NCBI GenBank assembly: GCA_964358645.1
Contig: CAYHPW010000031.1
Span: 1-31,311, forward strand
Direction: 5' to 3'
Length of the DNA: 31,311 bases
From: JBBTDV01 sp038042605
GTDB taxonomy: Bacteria > Bdellovibrionota > UBA1018
Shown: positions 17,375-25,947 of the stretch, one piece after another
How the letters are laid out: the number at the start of each line of letters is the position of its first letter
How positions within the stretch are numbered: the first letter of the stretch is position 1
Notes under the pieces: generated by a model
What the model was told of the DNA's origin: nothing
Database searches by the model: none
The model's input: only the letters and a program-made list of their open reading frames with translations
Translations under genes and position numbers: made by a program

Positions 17375-19060
17375 ATGCGAATACTTGGCGTTGATATAGG
17401 CACCACAAGCGTTAAAGGCGTGGAGATCGACTCGGCGTTCGGCAGGTTTGAAATAAGGGATTACCATGAATTCCGCATCGGACTTGGCGAGGAACCAAAA
17501 CAGGCGCTGTCAAACCTCATGCAAAGCCTTTCGCGAAAACCAGACCGCATCGCCATGGCCATGCCATGCAGGACCACCACATTCCGCAACCTGACCGTGC
17601 CAACAAGGAACAAAAAAGCCATACAAGCCGCCATCAATTTTGAACTTGATGACGAGCTACCCTTCCCGATAGATGAATCGGTAATCGAGCACAGCATTGT
17701 TTCCGTCTCCAAGCAGATGTCCACGGTCCATGTGTCAGTCGCGCCGCAAAAGCACGTAAATTCTTTCATCGAGAATTTTAGATTTGACCATAAACAGCAG
17801 GGTGAATCCGAGTTCGATCCTGATCTTCTCACCACCGAAGCATGGGCTTACCGCACGCTCTTTAACAGGATTGCCCAGCACCCGGTAGGCAGGATGATTA
17901 GCGAACAACCAGTCATCCTCGTACAGATAGGCCACGCAAGAACAGTTATTTACGCGCACAACAAGGGGCTCCCGGTTCTGGCCAAGGAACTTAGCTGGGG
18001 GGGGCGTGACCTGACGGCTGCGATTTCGCAAAAATATTCAATCCCACTGGACCAAGCTGAACAGACAAAACTGGATCATGGTTTTGTGGTATCGCCTTTT
18101 TCACCGCAGGACGTGACAGTAGAGCAAGCCGAGTTTTCAGAAGCACTTTCACAACAGCTGAAATACCTTGCCCATGAAATAAAACAATCCATCCTCGCAT
18201 GCAAAAACGTGACAAAGCGGAACATAGGCGCCGTTTACATAGCTGGCGGTACCTCGCTGCTCCCTGGTTTACAGCAATTCTTAGAGGACTCGGTCAAGGC
18301 GCCGATCAAACCACTCGCGGCCCTGAGCTCGATAGCCACGTCCGGCATCACATACTCAGAGCATACGGATGCAACCTTCCCGCTTTCCATATCCCTGGCA
18401 TTATGCATGGTCGGTTCAGAACGCGCGACAAGCGCCAATTTTAGGAAGGGCCAGTTTCTGAAGCATATGCGTTCGCGTGAAATCGACCTATCCACGATAA
18501 GACATGTTGGTTTAGGCGTCAGCACGGTGCTACTTACCTTATTCATAAGTCTTTTCGTCCAGTCGAAAGTTTATAAATCAAGATCAATCGAACTGGACGC
18601 GCAACTGGAAAAAAACATAAGGTCATTCTTTACCAATCTCTCAGGCAGCGCGGTTAAGACGTATCTCGCAAACACCAGCACGCTCAAGGCGTCCATAAAC
18701 AAGGAACTAGACAAACAACGCGACTTGAACAGACTGCTAAGCCCAAACACTCATTCTCCGTTTGATTTTATAAAAACTATTTCAACAGCCATCCCAAAGG
18801 ATCTGATCATGGATATAACCATGTTACAGATAGGCTCTGCTCCGACAGAACCATTCACATCGGCAAACCAGAGCAATGCCTCACTTACATTCCTGCTGTC
18901 AAACCCGCAGACCGCTGAAAAATTGGCGACTATTTTAGGAACCAAGTTAAATGATATCCAACGCGGGAAAACGGAAGAAGTCACCGCGCCTGACGGAACA
19001 GGTAAACGCTGGAAAATCACCTTCTCCGGCAAACCTTCGGAGCATTCATATGGGAACTAA
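17375..19060 (+). CDS. gspL: Type II secretion protein GspL with PilM-like actin-fold domain
   Basis: Bitopic platform protein that tethers the ATPase GspE to the membrane. The N-terminal cytoplasmic part (1-375) is an actin-like ATPase fold of PilM/GspL type: phosphate-1 motif VDIGTTSVKG (5-14) and adenosine motif VYIAGGTSLLPG (about 287-298) are both well preserved, so it may still bind ATP, as PilM does, unlike classical GspL. One membrane helix follows (about 378-397), then a periplasmic domain of about 160 residues with a coiled-coil-like start, equivalent to a GspL ferredoxin-like domain. GGAAGG precedes the ATG at good distance. Fused architecture (PilM plus PilN-like) fits GspL of deltaproteobacterial systems. 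It overlaps gspM by 11 nt. Confidence 0.88.
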   Translation: MRILGVDIGTTSVKGVEIDSAFGRFEIRDYHEFRIGLGEEPKQALSNLMQSLSRKPDRIAMAMPCRTTTFRNLTVPTRNKKAIQAAINFELDDELPFPIDESVIEHSIVSVSKQMSTVHVSVAPQKHVNSFIENFRFDHKQQGESEFDPDLLTTEAWAYRTLFNRIAQHPVGRMISEQPVILVQIGHARTVIYAHNKGLPVLAKELSWGGRDLTAAISQKYSIPLDQAEQTKLDHGFVVSPFSPQDVTVEQAEFSEALSQQLKYLAHEIKQSILACKNVTKRNIGAVYIAGGTSLLPGLQQFLEDSVKAPIKPLAALSSIATSGITYSEHTDATFPLSISLALCMVGSERATSANFRKGQFLKHMRSREIDLSTIRHVGLGVSTVLLTLFISLFVQSKVYKSRSIELDAQLEKNIRSFFTNLSGSAVKTYLANTSTLKASINKELDKQRDLNRLLSPNTHSPFDFIKTISTAIPKDLIMDITMLQIGSAPTEPFTSANQSNASLTFLLSNPQTAEKLATILGTKLNDIQRGKTEEVTAPDGTGKRWKITFSGKPSEHSYGN

Positions 19061-19670
19061 GAAAAAAATCGGTAACATCGTCCATAAAGCAGGCGATTTT
19101 GTCAGCGAACAACAGGCGTTCCAACAGCTAAAGGCAAAATGGGACGAGCTTGATCCGCAGAGCAGGATGTACTTAAAGGTCCTGAGCGCATCCGCGGGGT
19201 CGCTCCTGCTGATCTTTATCATGGCAAGTTCTATCTATAATGTTTACCGGATTAAAAAAGATGTAACCACCAAGCTGGACCTACTCATGCTGGTACAATC
19301 AGCCAATGATGAACTGAGGCGTCTAAAAGAATCGAATGCCTCAGCCACATCGGCACACGCAGATTTGGATAGCACGCCTTGGCCTGCTTATTTTGAAAAC
19401 GTGGCCAGCAATGCCGGTATAGGCAAAGAGGTGTTCTCCGTATCCACTGAAAAAATGCCAGAAAAACCAGTTGGAGAAACAAAAGAATCACTATTCGACA
19501 TCTCACTTAAGCATATAAACATAAAGCAAGCGATACGCTACGCTGTTAATCTTGAAAGCGGCGCCAAACCGGTAAAGCTCCGCAATCTTGCAATTGACAC
19601 GAAACAGGATCCTAAGGGATATCTTGATGCGACGTTGTCGGTATCAGCTTTTACGCCTGCACAAAAATAG
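19050..19670 (+). CDS. gspM: Type II secretion platform protein GspM
   Basis: Small bitopic partner of GspL. The 206-residue product has a basic cytoplasmic N-terminus, one membrane helix (about 44-64), a coiled-coil-like stretch (about 66-100) and a small periplasmic domain. Sequence similarity in this family is low, so the call rests on topology, size and position after gspL. The start at 19050 has GGAG 7 nt upstream; the in-frame ATG at 18951 lies deep inside gspL and adds a non-conserved basic extension. gspN follows after 3 nt. Confidence 0.82.
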   Translation: MGTKKKIGNIVHKAGDFVSEQQAFQQLKAKWDELDPQSRMYLKVLSASAGSLLLIFIMASSIYNVYRIKKDVTTKLDLLMLVQSANDELRRLKESNASATSAHADLDSTPWPAYFENVASNAGIGKEVFSVSTEKMPEKPVGETKESLFDISLKHINIKQAIRYAVNLESGAKPVKLRNLAIDTKQDPKGYLDATLSVSAFTPAQK

Positions 19671-19673
19671 ATT

Positions 19674-20717
19674 ATGACTACCACTGATTCTAGTACTGAT
19701 ATAGCTGAAGCATACGAGATGGGCCCTGAAGACCCATCCCTACCTCCCACCGCAGAGGAGCCTCAACAGGCCCCAGCGAACCCAGAAACTCCAGGTGAAA
19801 ATTCTGGTGGAAGTTTTTGGTCTAAAAAACCAATTAGAACCGCTTTGTGGATACTGACAGCCACGGCTCTTCTCATAATGTTTACGGTCGTAAAACTCCC
19901 GGAGGACCGGATTAAAAATTATGTGAATGGCACACTTTCGTATTTTCTTGCTGAAAATGGGATGTCTTTTTCAGCTTCGGAAAGCTGGGTATCCATCGGG
20001 CTAGGCATATCTTACGTGATGAAAAATGTTACGCTAAATCTTCCACCGCCAGAGCAACCAGTGCAGATAGAGCACGTGACGTTTTCTCCGTCGCTTATAC
20101 CGATGATCTTTAAAAATTACGGAGGGAAGCTCAAGATTCAAAGTGGTGAAAGCCTTGCTAATGTTTCCTTCTCGGTCAAAAATACAAAACTAAGCGCATC
20201 CCTGGATATTGACAAATTAGATCTAGCCAAATCTGGCCTGCTTGCTGCCTTGCTTGGTTTAAAAGGGACCGGGTCATTAGATGCATCCGCCGTGATCAAA
20301 GGCGATTACTCTAACCCATCCACGATGAATGGAAATGCAAACATACACTTCAAAAAATTCGCACTGGATCAACAGACGATAAAAGGGTTTTCGTTTCCGC
20401 CTATTTTCATTTCTGAAACGCTCCTTGAACTGGACATCAAGAGCGGCAAAGCCGTTTTAAAGAAAGGCAACATAGGGAAAGCCGATAACGCCGCGGATGA
20501 CTTACAAGCAACGCTCTCCGGTGACATGACACTTGCAAGCGACCTCGAAGAAAGCCAACTAAATATTCAATCGCGCTTTAAGATATCAGCAAACATATTG
20601 AAATCTTTCATCCTCATCGACACGTTCTTCGCGGCAGGAAAACAGCCAGACGGTTCATACACTGTTGAAATAACCGGCCCTCTTAATTCCCCGATGCCGA
20701 AGGCGGTCCCTAAATGA
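19674..20717 (+). CDS. gspN: Type II secretion protein GspN (deltaproteobacterial type)
   Basis: The 347-residue product has a cytoplasmic Pro/Glu-rich N-terminus (1-50), one membrane helix (about 54-73) and a periplasmic beta-rich region (about 75-347) with repeated short strands and the turn LLGLKGTGSLDASAVIKGDY, resembling AsmA/GspN-like folds. This matches the GspN family found with gspC-M in Deltaproteobacteria; its exact role is not known, and GspN is dispensable in several systems. No Shine-Dalgarno is visible before the ATG, but it lies 3 nt after gspM, so it is likely coupled. It overlaps the next gene by ATGA, which ties the secretion genes to the isoprenoid enzyme. Confidence 0.83.
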   Translation: MTTTDSSTDIAEAYEMGPEDPSLPPTAEEPQQAPANPETPGENSGGSFWSKKPIRTALWILTATALLIMFTVVKLPEDRIKNYVNGTLSYFLAENGMSFSASESWVSIGLGISYVMKNVTLNLPPPEQPVQIEHVTFSPSLIPMIFKNYGGKLKIQSGESLANVSFSVKNTKLSASLDIDKLDLAKSGLLAALLGLKGTGSLDASAVIKGDYSNPSTMNGNANIHFKKFALDQQTIKGFSFPPIFISETLLELDIKSGKAVLKKGNIGKADNAADDLQATLSGDMTLASDLEESQLNIQSRFKISANILKSFILIDTFFAAGKQPDGSYTVEITGPLNSPMPKAVPK

Positions 20718-21583
20718 GCTTGCAGTATAACTATGATATTGATCCGCTGCTTAAGCAGGTCGTGCAACAAAGGCTGCTCAAAACTTCATCATATACCCCC
20801 ACCAATCTTTCAGAATCCATCAGTTATTCACTTTTAGCCCCCGGCAAGAGGATTAGGGCAAGATTGTCACTCGCTTGTTCCGAAATGCTGGGCCTGCCTT
20901 ACGCTGCCGCAGTACCGGCAGCTTTATCCGTCGAGATCATGCACTGTTTTACTTTGATTCATGACGATTTACCGTGCATGGATAATGCGGATTTCCGCCG
21001 TGGCCTTCCCTCAAACCACAAAAAATTTGGCGAAGCACTAGCCCTTCTAGCCGGTGACGCCTTGATGGCTATGGCATTCGAGGAGCTTCTTGAAGCTGCA
21101 AATCACATTGAACCAAATAGAGTGCTAAGGGCAGGTAAAAGATTATTATCACTCACTGGCCCGCAAGGAGTGATAGGTGGCCAAGCCGCTGAAATGTTAC
21201 TAACCAAAAAATCACAAATTTCTGACTTAAGACACATGCATGAGCTGAAAACCGGCGCTCTTTTTAAGTCTTCATTGCTGATCCCGCAAGATCTCGCCGG
21301 CATCGAAGAAAAAAGCGACCAAGGCATGGTTATCGGCACTTTGGCGCATGCACTCGGTTTGGCTTTTCAGGTAGCCGATGACCTGGCGGATTACCCTGAA
21401 GATTCTAAAGGTGACTCCAGATCACCTCCAACCAGCATTTTATTTTACCAAAGCGCCAAAGAAGCCGGACACGAGTCAACACAAGCATTGAAAGCAGCCT
21501 CGGACAGTCTGCAGGCCATGTGGGGTGACAAATCAAAAGCCTTGCGTGAAATCGCCACCCAGGTACTAAGAGCCCTAGCCTAA
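20714..21583 (+). CDS. ispA: Polyprenyl diphosphate synthase (farnesyl/geranylgeranyl type)
   Basis: Trans-isoprenyl diphosphate synthase condensing isopentenyl diphosphate with an allylic primer. The 289-residue product has the first Asp-rich motif DDLPCMD (84-90, with the two extra residues typical of bacterial IspA), GKRIRAR (44-50) for diphosphate binding, GGQAAEM near 153 and the second Asp-rich motif DDLAD (222-226). The second motif ends in YPED where most IspA read VTG, a small change. Length matches IspA. Product length (C15 or C20) cannot be told safely by eye. Its start overlaps the gspN stop (ATGA) and the next gene begins 1 nt after its stop, so it belongs to the same transcript as the secretion genes. 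No dxs or xseB, the usual partners, is nearby. Confidence 0.88.
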   Translation: MSLQYNYDIDPLLKQVVQQRLLKTSSYTPTNLSESISYSLLAPGKRIRARLSLACSEMLGLPYAAAVPAALSVEIMHCFTLIHDDLPCMDNADFRRGLPSNHKKFGEALALLAGDALMAMAFEELLEAANHIEPNRVLRAGKRLLSLTGPQGVIGGQAAEMLLTKKSQISDLRHMHELKTGALFKSSLLIPQDLAGIEEKSDQGMVIGTLAHALGLAFQVADDLADYPEDSKGDSRSPPTSILFYQSAKEAGHESTQALKAASDSLQAMWGDKSKALREIATQVLRALA

Positions 21584-21584
21584 A

Positions 21585-22538
21585 ATGAGATATAAAATAC
21601 GATTCCTTTGGGTTACTGATCCATGGCACTTGCTAGATCACAAACTTGACACTACTTTAAGATTGGCTGAAGAAGCCGTGATAGCAGGCATGAAATGCTA
21701 TTGGTGTGACGTGCGGTCCATCAGGCTCGTGAATCGCAAAGTATTAATAAATGCCTGCCATTTAGGAATCAATCATGAAGAATTGCACCAAAGACAAGCA
21801 AAACCCATGGTCGTAAGCGACTTCGATTCAATCCAGTACAGGACCGATCCACCCATTGACCTTGCCTATCTTCACCCGCTTCAACTGCTGGTACTGGGCG
21901 TGGCAGGGAGCAAAACACAGATCGTGAATCCACCTGGGATACTTTTTTCTTTCAACGAAAAAACAATAGGCACGATGCTTGGAAACCTGGCACCGCCCAC
22001 CGCAGTGTCTTCAAAAGCTGAAGTGCTCCTGTCATTCGGCCGCAATGAACAAAAAACCGTGGCTAAGCCGCTTCATAAGGCGCAGAGCAAAGAGGTGCGG
22101 CTGCTTAGCTGGACAACAAAGGAAAATCAAAATTCTTCACTGGCAATCCTGGCTAAAATGACATCTAACTTCAGCCGTCCTGTTCTGCTGCAACGCTATC
22201 TTGACGAGATCTCAAACGGAGAACAGCGCCTCTGGTTCATTGACGGAAAACTCCTGGCATACGCGCGCAAAATGCCTTTGAAAGGTGACTTCAGGGTCGA
22301 CATAGACAGGGGGAGCAGACTTCTGGCCAGCACGCTCAATAAAAAGGACTTAAAGGCCGCTGACAGGATAGGTAAATTCCTGCGTGATATGGAGATACGA
22401 ATGGCTGCGGTTGATCTTGTTGGCGGATATGTCACTGATTTTAACTTCACAAGCCCTGGGCTGATAAGACAAATGGAAGAAGCTCTGGACCTCAATCTGG
22501 CTAAGCCTATAATCAAATCTCTAGCGAAGCTGGTTTAA
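21585..22538 (+). CDS. Divergent glutathione-synthetase-like ATP-grasp protein
   Basis: The 317-residue product aligns over its length with E. coli GshB: an N-terminal pre-ATP-grasp domain (1-115), with YRTDPPID at 85-92 (MRKDPPFD in GshB), VNPPGILFSFNEK (114-126), AKP (160-162) as the ATP-binding Lys, and DFNFTSPG (285-292; EINVTSP in GshB) as metal-binding end. However, the glycine-rich flexible loop after the Lys (GMGG in GshB) is replaced by HKAQSKE (164-170), and the GGRG substrate/ATP segment by DRGSR (241-245). It may therefore join other substrates or be inactive. The ATG lies 1 nt after the prenyl synthase stop. Its 3' end overlaps facing merR by 26 nt. No gshA is nearby. I give no gene symbol because glutathione synthesis is doubtful. 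Confidence 0.78.
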   Translation: MRYKIRFLWVTDPWHLLDHKLDTTLRLAEEAVIAGMKCYWCDVRSIRLVNRKVLINACHLGINHEELHQRQAKPMVVSDFDSIQYRTDPPIDLAYLHPLQLLVLGVAGSKTQIVNPPGILFSFNEKTIGTMLGNLAPPTAVSSKAEVLLSFGRNEQKTVAKPLHKAQSKEVRLLSWTTKENQNSSLAILAKMTSNFSRPVLLQRYLDEISNGEQRLWFIDGKLLAYARKMPLKGDFRVDIDRGSRLLASTLNKKDLKAADRIGKFLRDMEIRMAAVDLVGGYVTDFNFTSPGLIRQMEEALDLNLAKPIIKSLAKLV

Positions 22539-22992
22539 AAAAATCCGAGATCGGCGTTTCCATCAGATTTTTTAAATCTTCACTTAGTTTTTTCATTTCA
22601 ACTAATCTTTCGCCTCGCACATGCCTGAGTGTCCCTTGCTCAAACTCCTCGGTGACAGTCTCTATCGTCTCCTGCTTGAATGACTTTAGTTCGCCTTCCT
22701 TCCGGAGCTCTTTCAGCCGCTTTCGCGCGCCTTCGATAGAGTAGCGTTCCTCATATAAAAGGTGCTTGATCATCAAAACGGTTTCTACGTCGCTGCGTCT
22801 GTAAACACGCTGCCCGCTTCCGGATTTCTGTGGGGAAATCATCGCAAACTCCGACTCCCAATACCTAAGCACGTATGGTTTGACACCGGCGATACGTGAC
22901 ACATCCCCAATCCGGAAGTACAATCTGTCGGGAATGCAGGCGCTCATAATATTTTCTGGCATAGTTTCGGTGCCTGACGATTCACTCTGCAT
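22513..22992 (-). CDS. MerR-family transcriptional regulator
   Basis: The product of 159 residues has a MerR-type winged HTH near its N-terminus (about 25-95), with YFRIGDVSRIAGVKPYVLRYWE and a second HTH half RVYRRSDVETVLMIKHLLYEE. A charged helical C-terminus follows, without metal-binding cysteines, so it is not a metal-sensing MerR. A MerR gene directly after ihfA is a recurring arrangement in many bacteria; its targets are not known to me. I start at ATG 22992 because AGGTGA precedes it at 5 nt; an in-frame GTG at 23001 is the alternative. It overlaps ihfA by 11 nt, so it is coupled, and overlaps the facing ATP-grasp gene by 26 nt at its 3' end. Confidence 0.88.
   Translation of the reverse strand: MQSESSGTETMPENIMSACIPDRLYFRIGDVSRIAGVKPYVLRYWESEFAMISPQKSGSGQRVYRRSDVETVLMIKHLLYEERYSIEGARKRLKELRKEGELKSFKQETIETVTEEFEQGTLRHVRGERLVEMKKLSEDLKNLMETPISDFFKPASLEI
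22534..22576. other. AT-rich inverted repeat at the convergent junction
   Basis: TTTAAAAAAATC (22534-22545) and GATTTTTTAAA (22566-22576) can pair over 11 bp (one bulged A) around a 20-nt loop, at the point where the secretion operon and the infC-merR operon meet. It lacks a GC-rich stem, so termination here is only a possibility. Confidence 0.25.
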
Positions 22993-23338
22993 CGCTTTCA
23001 CCTACCATCGCTGAAGATAAACCAGCACCGGAAGAAGAACGCTTCCCGCTTCCCGCGCTTGAGTTGACTTCGGCGCGGAGAACTTGTGATGGCCTGAATG
23101 TCAGCACACGCCGGGCGCTGATCTCTATGCTCTGGCCGGTCTGCGGGTTGCGGCCGACTCTGGACCGCTTCTCGCGCAGCACAAAATTTCCGAACCCTGA
23201 GATCTTTATCTTCTGCCCTTGAGAAAGCGTTGACTTAATAGTGTCAAAAACCATCTCCACCAAGTCAGCTGCCTCTTTTTTTGAAAATCCTATTTTCTGA
23301 TAAAGCGCCTCAACGATATCCGCCTTGGTCATTGCCAC
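22982..23338 (-). CDS. ihfA: Integration host factor alpha subunit (HU/IHF family)
   Basis: DNA-bending nucleoid protein. Residues 1-93 match IHF-alpha: MAMTKADIVEALYQKIGFS (E. coli MALTKAEM...), SGFGNFVLREK (47-57) and the DNA-intercalating arm tip GRNPQTG (62-68, Pro65). A Ser/Gly/Ala-rich tail of about 25 residues (94-118) extends past the usual end. The GTG start at 23338 has GGGAGGG 10 nt upstream and gives the same N-terminus as E. coli; the ATG two codons later is too far from it. Position after pheT is the same as in E. coli. It probably pairs with an IhfB coded elsewhere. Confidence 0.94.
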   Translation of the reverse strand: MAMTKADIVEALYQKIGFSKKEAADLVEMVFDTIKSTLSQGQKIKISGFGNFVLREKRSRVGRNPQTGQSIEISARRVLTFRPSQVLRAEVNSSAGSGKRSSSGAGLSSAMVGESDAE

Positions 23339-23364
23339 GATTAGGTTTCCCTCCCTATACTTCC

Positions 23365-23393
23365 AGTATTTTCAATATTTAGCTTTAAAGCAA
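23365..23393 (-). promoter_or_regulatory. Possible promoter in the pheT-ihfA gap
   Basis: In the 107-nt gap, a TTGCTT -35 (23393-23388) and an AATACT -10 (23370-23365) are 17 nt apart on the minus strand. The start point would lie only a few bases before the ihfA Shine-Dalgarno. E. coli ihfA also has its own promoter. The match is weak. Confidence 0.3.
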
Positions 23394-23445
23394 GCATCTA
23401 CAAAGATTGTAAACAAACATTTTGAAATATGCGACGAAACAGTTC

Positions 23446-25938
23446 TTAACTTCTAAGCTCGGCTCCAAGCTCCGCCCGCCATGCTTCTAGAATCTTAGCT
23501 GAAACTGCGTCTACATCGGCTTCCTTGAGGCTGCCACTTTCACCAAAAAACACTACCCGCACAGCTATGCTGGTCATACCCTCTGCCACCTGAGAGCCTC
23601 TATAAGTATCGAAAATCTTAGCTGTTTTAGCTAGTGGCTTACCTGCTTTAATAGCAATCTGAGTGATTTTCTCAGCCATTACATTATCCTGTACCAAAAG
23701 CGCAAAATCCCTCTCAATAGGTGGGAACTCAGACCAAGGCTTGAATGACCGGAATTCCACGGGTGAAAGTGAAAGTCTCTCAATAACTGACCAGTCAATC
23801 TCAGCTATCCAAAGTGGGGCATCCGCTTTTAACTCAGCCGCCTTCGCAGGATGAAAAAGGCCGAAACGCCCGGCCACTTCTTTTCCGGCTAAAACTTCAG
23901 CGCTCTTACCAGGATGGAATATCTCCGCGGCACGATTCGCCCCCGTTTGGTATCTGATACCCCTAGTCCCCAGGGCGTCAAACAAACAATCAAAAACAGC
24001 CTTGATATCGTAAAAATCAGTCTCACTTTGTTCGTTACGAAGGGCTGACATGTATCTTGGGCCTGAAACCGCTAGTGAGAGCTTCCAGTTTTCTCGCACC
24101 ACGGTTTCCATTTCATTAAGCGCCCGTATATCCCCACCTGCAAAATTAAATGTAGGCCTAAGCTCAAACAAACGGATTGCAAGAGGCTCGGAACCAAAAT
24201 GGTGCCTCCACGAATCCAGCGAATTTTTGATAAGGCCTGGCAATAAAGATGGCACTAGGACTTCGTGCTCCTCACTGAGCGGGTTAAGCAATGAAACATT
24301 ATGCGTGTTGTTCATATAGCCATCGAAACGCCCAAGCCATGCTTTGCTTGAAAAAGCGAAGTTCACGGTTTCGCAAAATCCAAGCTGCTTTAAAACATCC
24401 TTTGCCTTGTCCATCAGCGCCAAGCGTATGGCGGATTGCGAAGTACCACTCGGACTGGGCCTAGAGCTCAACTTCGGCACTGTCTCCGCTATTTTGTCAT
24501 ATCCAAGCGATCTTGCGACTTCCTCGGCCAGATCCTCCTTGCAGCATAGATCGTTTCTGTAGGATGGAACACTCACCACCCAATTATCACCACCTTTGCC
24601 GTCGTCTTTTCTTACCGTACATCCCAGGGCTGAGAATATTTCACCCGCACTTTCACGTGTAACTTCCATGCCCAAAAAGGACGGGAAATAACCAAAGTTA
24701 ACACTGATCTCTAGCGGCTTGAAAAACTCACGCGAAGCCGTCCTTGCTCGCACGGCACCAAGCACGCGGCCTCCAGCCAGCTCGCACACCAATCCTGAAA
24801 GACGGGATATCACACGCGAAAGACCAAGCGGGTCAATACCACGCTCAAAACGATGAGATGCCTCCGTGCGACGCTGATGCTTTTGTGCAGTCTTACGTAC
24901 CGTTTTGGAATCAAACTCAGCGCATTCAAGAAAAACGGATGTCGTGGTTTCACGGACTTCAGAATTCCCGCCGCCCATGACCCCAGCCAAACCCACCGGA
25001 CGTTCTTTATCAGCAATCACGAGCTCGGTTCCATCCAGTGTAATGGTGCCGCCGTCAAGAAGCGCCAGTGTCTCGCCTTTTTTGGCCAACCGCACGTCCA
25101 CCTGCCCGCCTTTAAGCAACGAAGCATCATACGCGTGGGTTGGATGCCCCATTTCGAGCAACACAAGATTAGTTGCATCCACGACGTTGTTGATAGACCT
25201 GATACCAAGTTTTTCCAGCCGGTTTTTCAGCCATGCTGGTGAAGGGCCGATCTTAACGCCTTCAATAAAACATCCGAAAAACTGCTGACCAAGTTCACCA
25301 GCCTTCAAGGAAACAGCCACCGGTCCATATCCAAGTCTCTCGAAATCAAGTTCCTTGAATACCGGCAGCTTCACTTTCTTTACTAATGCGGCGGCGACCT
25401 CCCTGGCTATCCCCATGTGGCTCAGACAATCACCGCGATTAGCTGTCAATTTGAAAGTCAGGATCGTATCATCAAGCCCAAGAACCTCAGCCAGTGGCAA
25501 GCCAACTGGCGTGCTCCCGGGGAGTATTAATATGCCATCTGAATTCTTTTTAAAACCAAGCTCATCTTCTGAACAAAGCATCCCGCATGAAACAGCGCCG
25601 CGGATCTTGCTTTGTTCGATCTTAACACCATTAGGGAGTTGCGCGCCGATTTGCGCGAGAGCCACACAGTCACCAGCCTGCATATTCCTGGCGCCGCAGA
25701 CAATCTGTAAATCATCACCCTGTCCCGTGGTAACACGGCACAAACTCAACCTATCAGCCTGCGGATGCGGCGACTTTTCAAGAATCCTAGCTGTAATAAC
25801 TTTTTCAAGCCCGCGTCCTAAATTATTAACTTCTTCGACCTCAAGCCCGCGGGAGGTTAAAATGTCAGCCAGCTTTTCAGGGCTGCCAGCCACATTGAGA
25901 TCGACAAATTCAGATAGCCATTTCCAAGAAATATACAT
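23446..25938 (-). CDS. pheT: Phenylalanyl-tRNA synthetase beta subunit
   Basis: Large subunit of the (alpha-beta)2 enzyme that charges tRNA-Phe; it carries the editing site and tRNA-binding parts. The 830-residue product has an EMAP/tRNA-binding domain (about 43-150, with SKIRGAVSCGMLCSEDELG), the B3/B4 editing domain (about 210-385, LLEMGHPTHAYDASLL), the B5 domain (about 408-480), the catalytic-like core and a ferredoxin-fold anticodon-binding C-terminus (about 735-828, beginning FKPWSEFPPIERDFALLV). Length is normal (about 795-830). It lies 9 nt after pheS. No frameshift or missing domain. Confidence 0.97.
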   Translation of the reverse strand: MYISWKWLSEFVDLNVAGSPEKLADILTSRGLEVEEVNNLGRGLEKVITARILEKSPHPQADRLSLCRVTTGQGDDLQIVCGARNMQAGDCVALAQIGAQLPNGVKIEQSKIRGAVSCGMLCSEDELGFKKNSDGILILPGSTPVGLPLAEVLGLDDTILTFKLTANRGDCLSHMGIAREVAAALVKKVKLPVFKELDFERLGYGPVAVSLKAGELGQQFFGCFIEGVKIGPSPAWLKNRLEKLGIRSINNVVDATNLVLLEMGHPTHAYDASLLKGGQVDVRLAKKGETLALLDGGTITLDGTELVIADKERPVGLAGVMGGGNSEVRETTTSVFLECAEFDSKTVRKTAQKHQRRTEASHRFERGIDPLGLSRVISRLSGLVCELAGGRVLGAVRARTASREFFKPLEISVNFGYFPSFLGMEVTRESAGEIFSALGCTVRKDDGKGGDNWVVSVPSYRNDLCCKEDLAEEVARSLGYDKIAETVPKLSSRPSPSGTSQSAIRLALMDKAKDVLKQLGFCETVNFAFSSKAWLGRFDGYMNNTHNVSLLNPLSEEHEVLVPSLLPGLIKNSLDSWRHHFGSEPLAIRLFELRPTFNFAGGDIRALNEMETVVRENWKLSLAVSGPRYMSALRNEQSETDFYDIKAVFDCLFDALGTRGIRYQTGANRAAEIFHPGKSAEVLAGKEVAGRFGLFHPAKAAELKADAPLWIAEIDWSVIERLSLSPVEFRSFKPWSEFPPIERDFALLVQDNVMAEKITQIAIKAGKPLAKTAKIFDTYRGSQVAEGMTSIAVRVVFFGESGSLKEADVDAVSAKILEAWRAELGAELRS

Positions 25939-25947
25939 TTTCTAATC

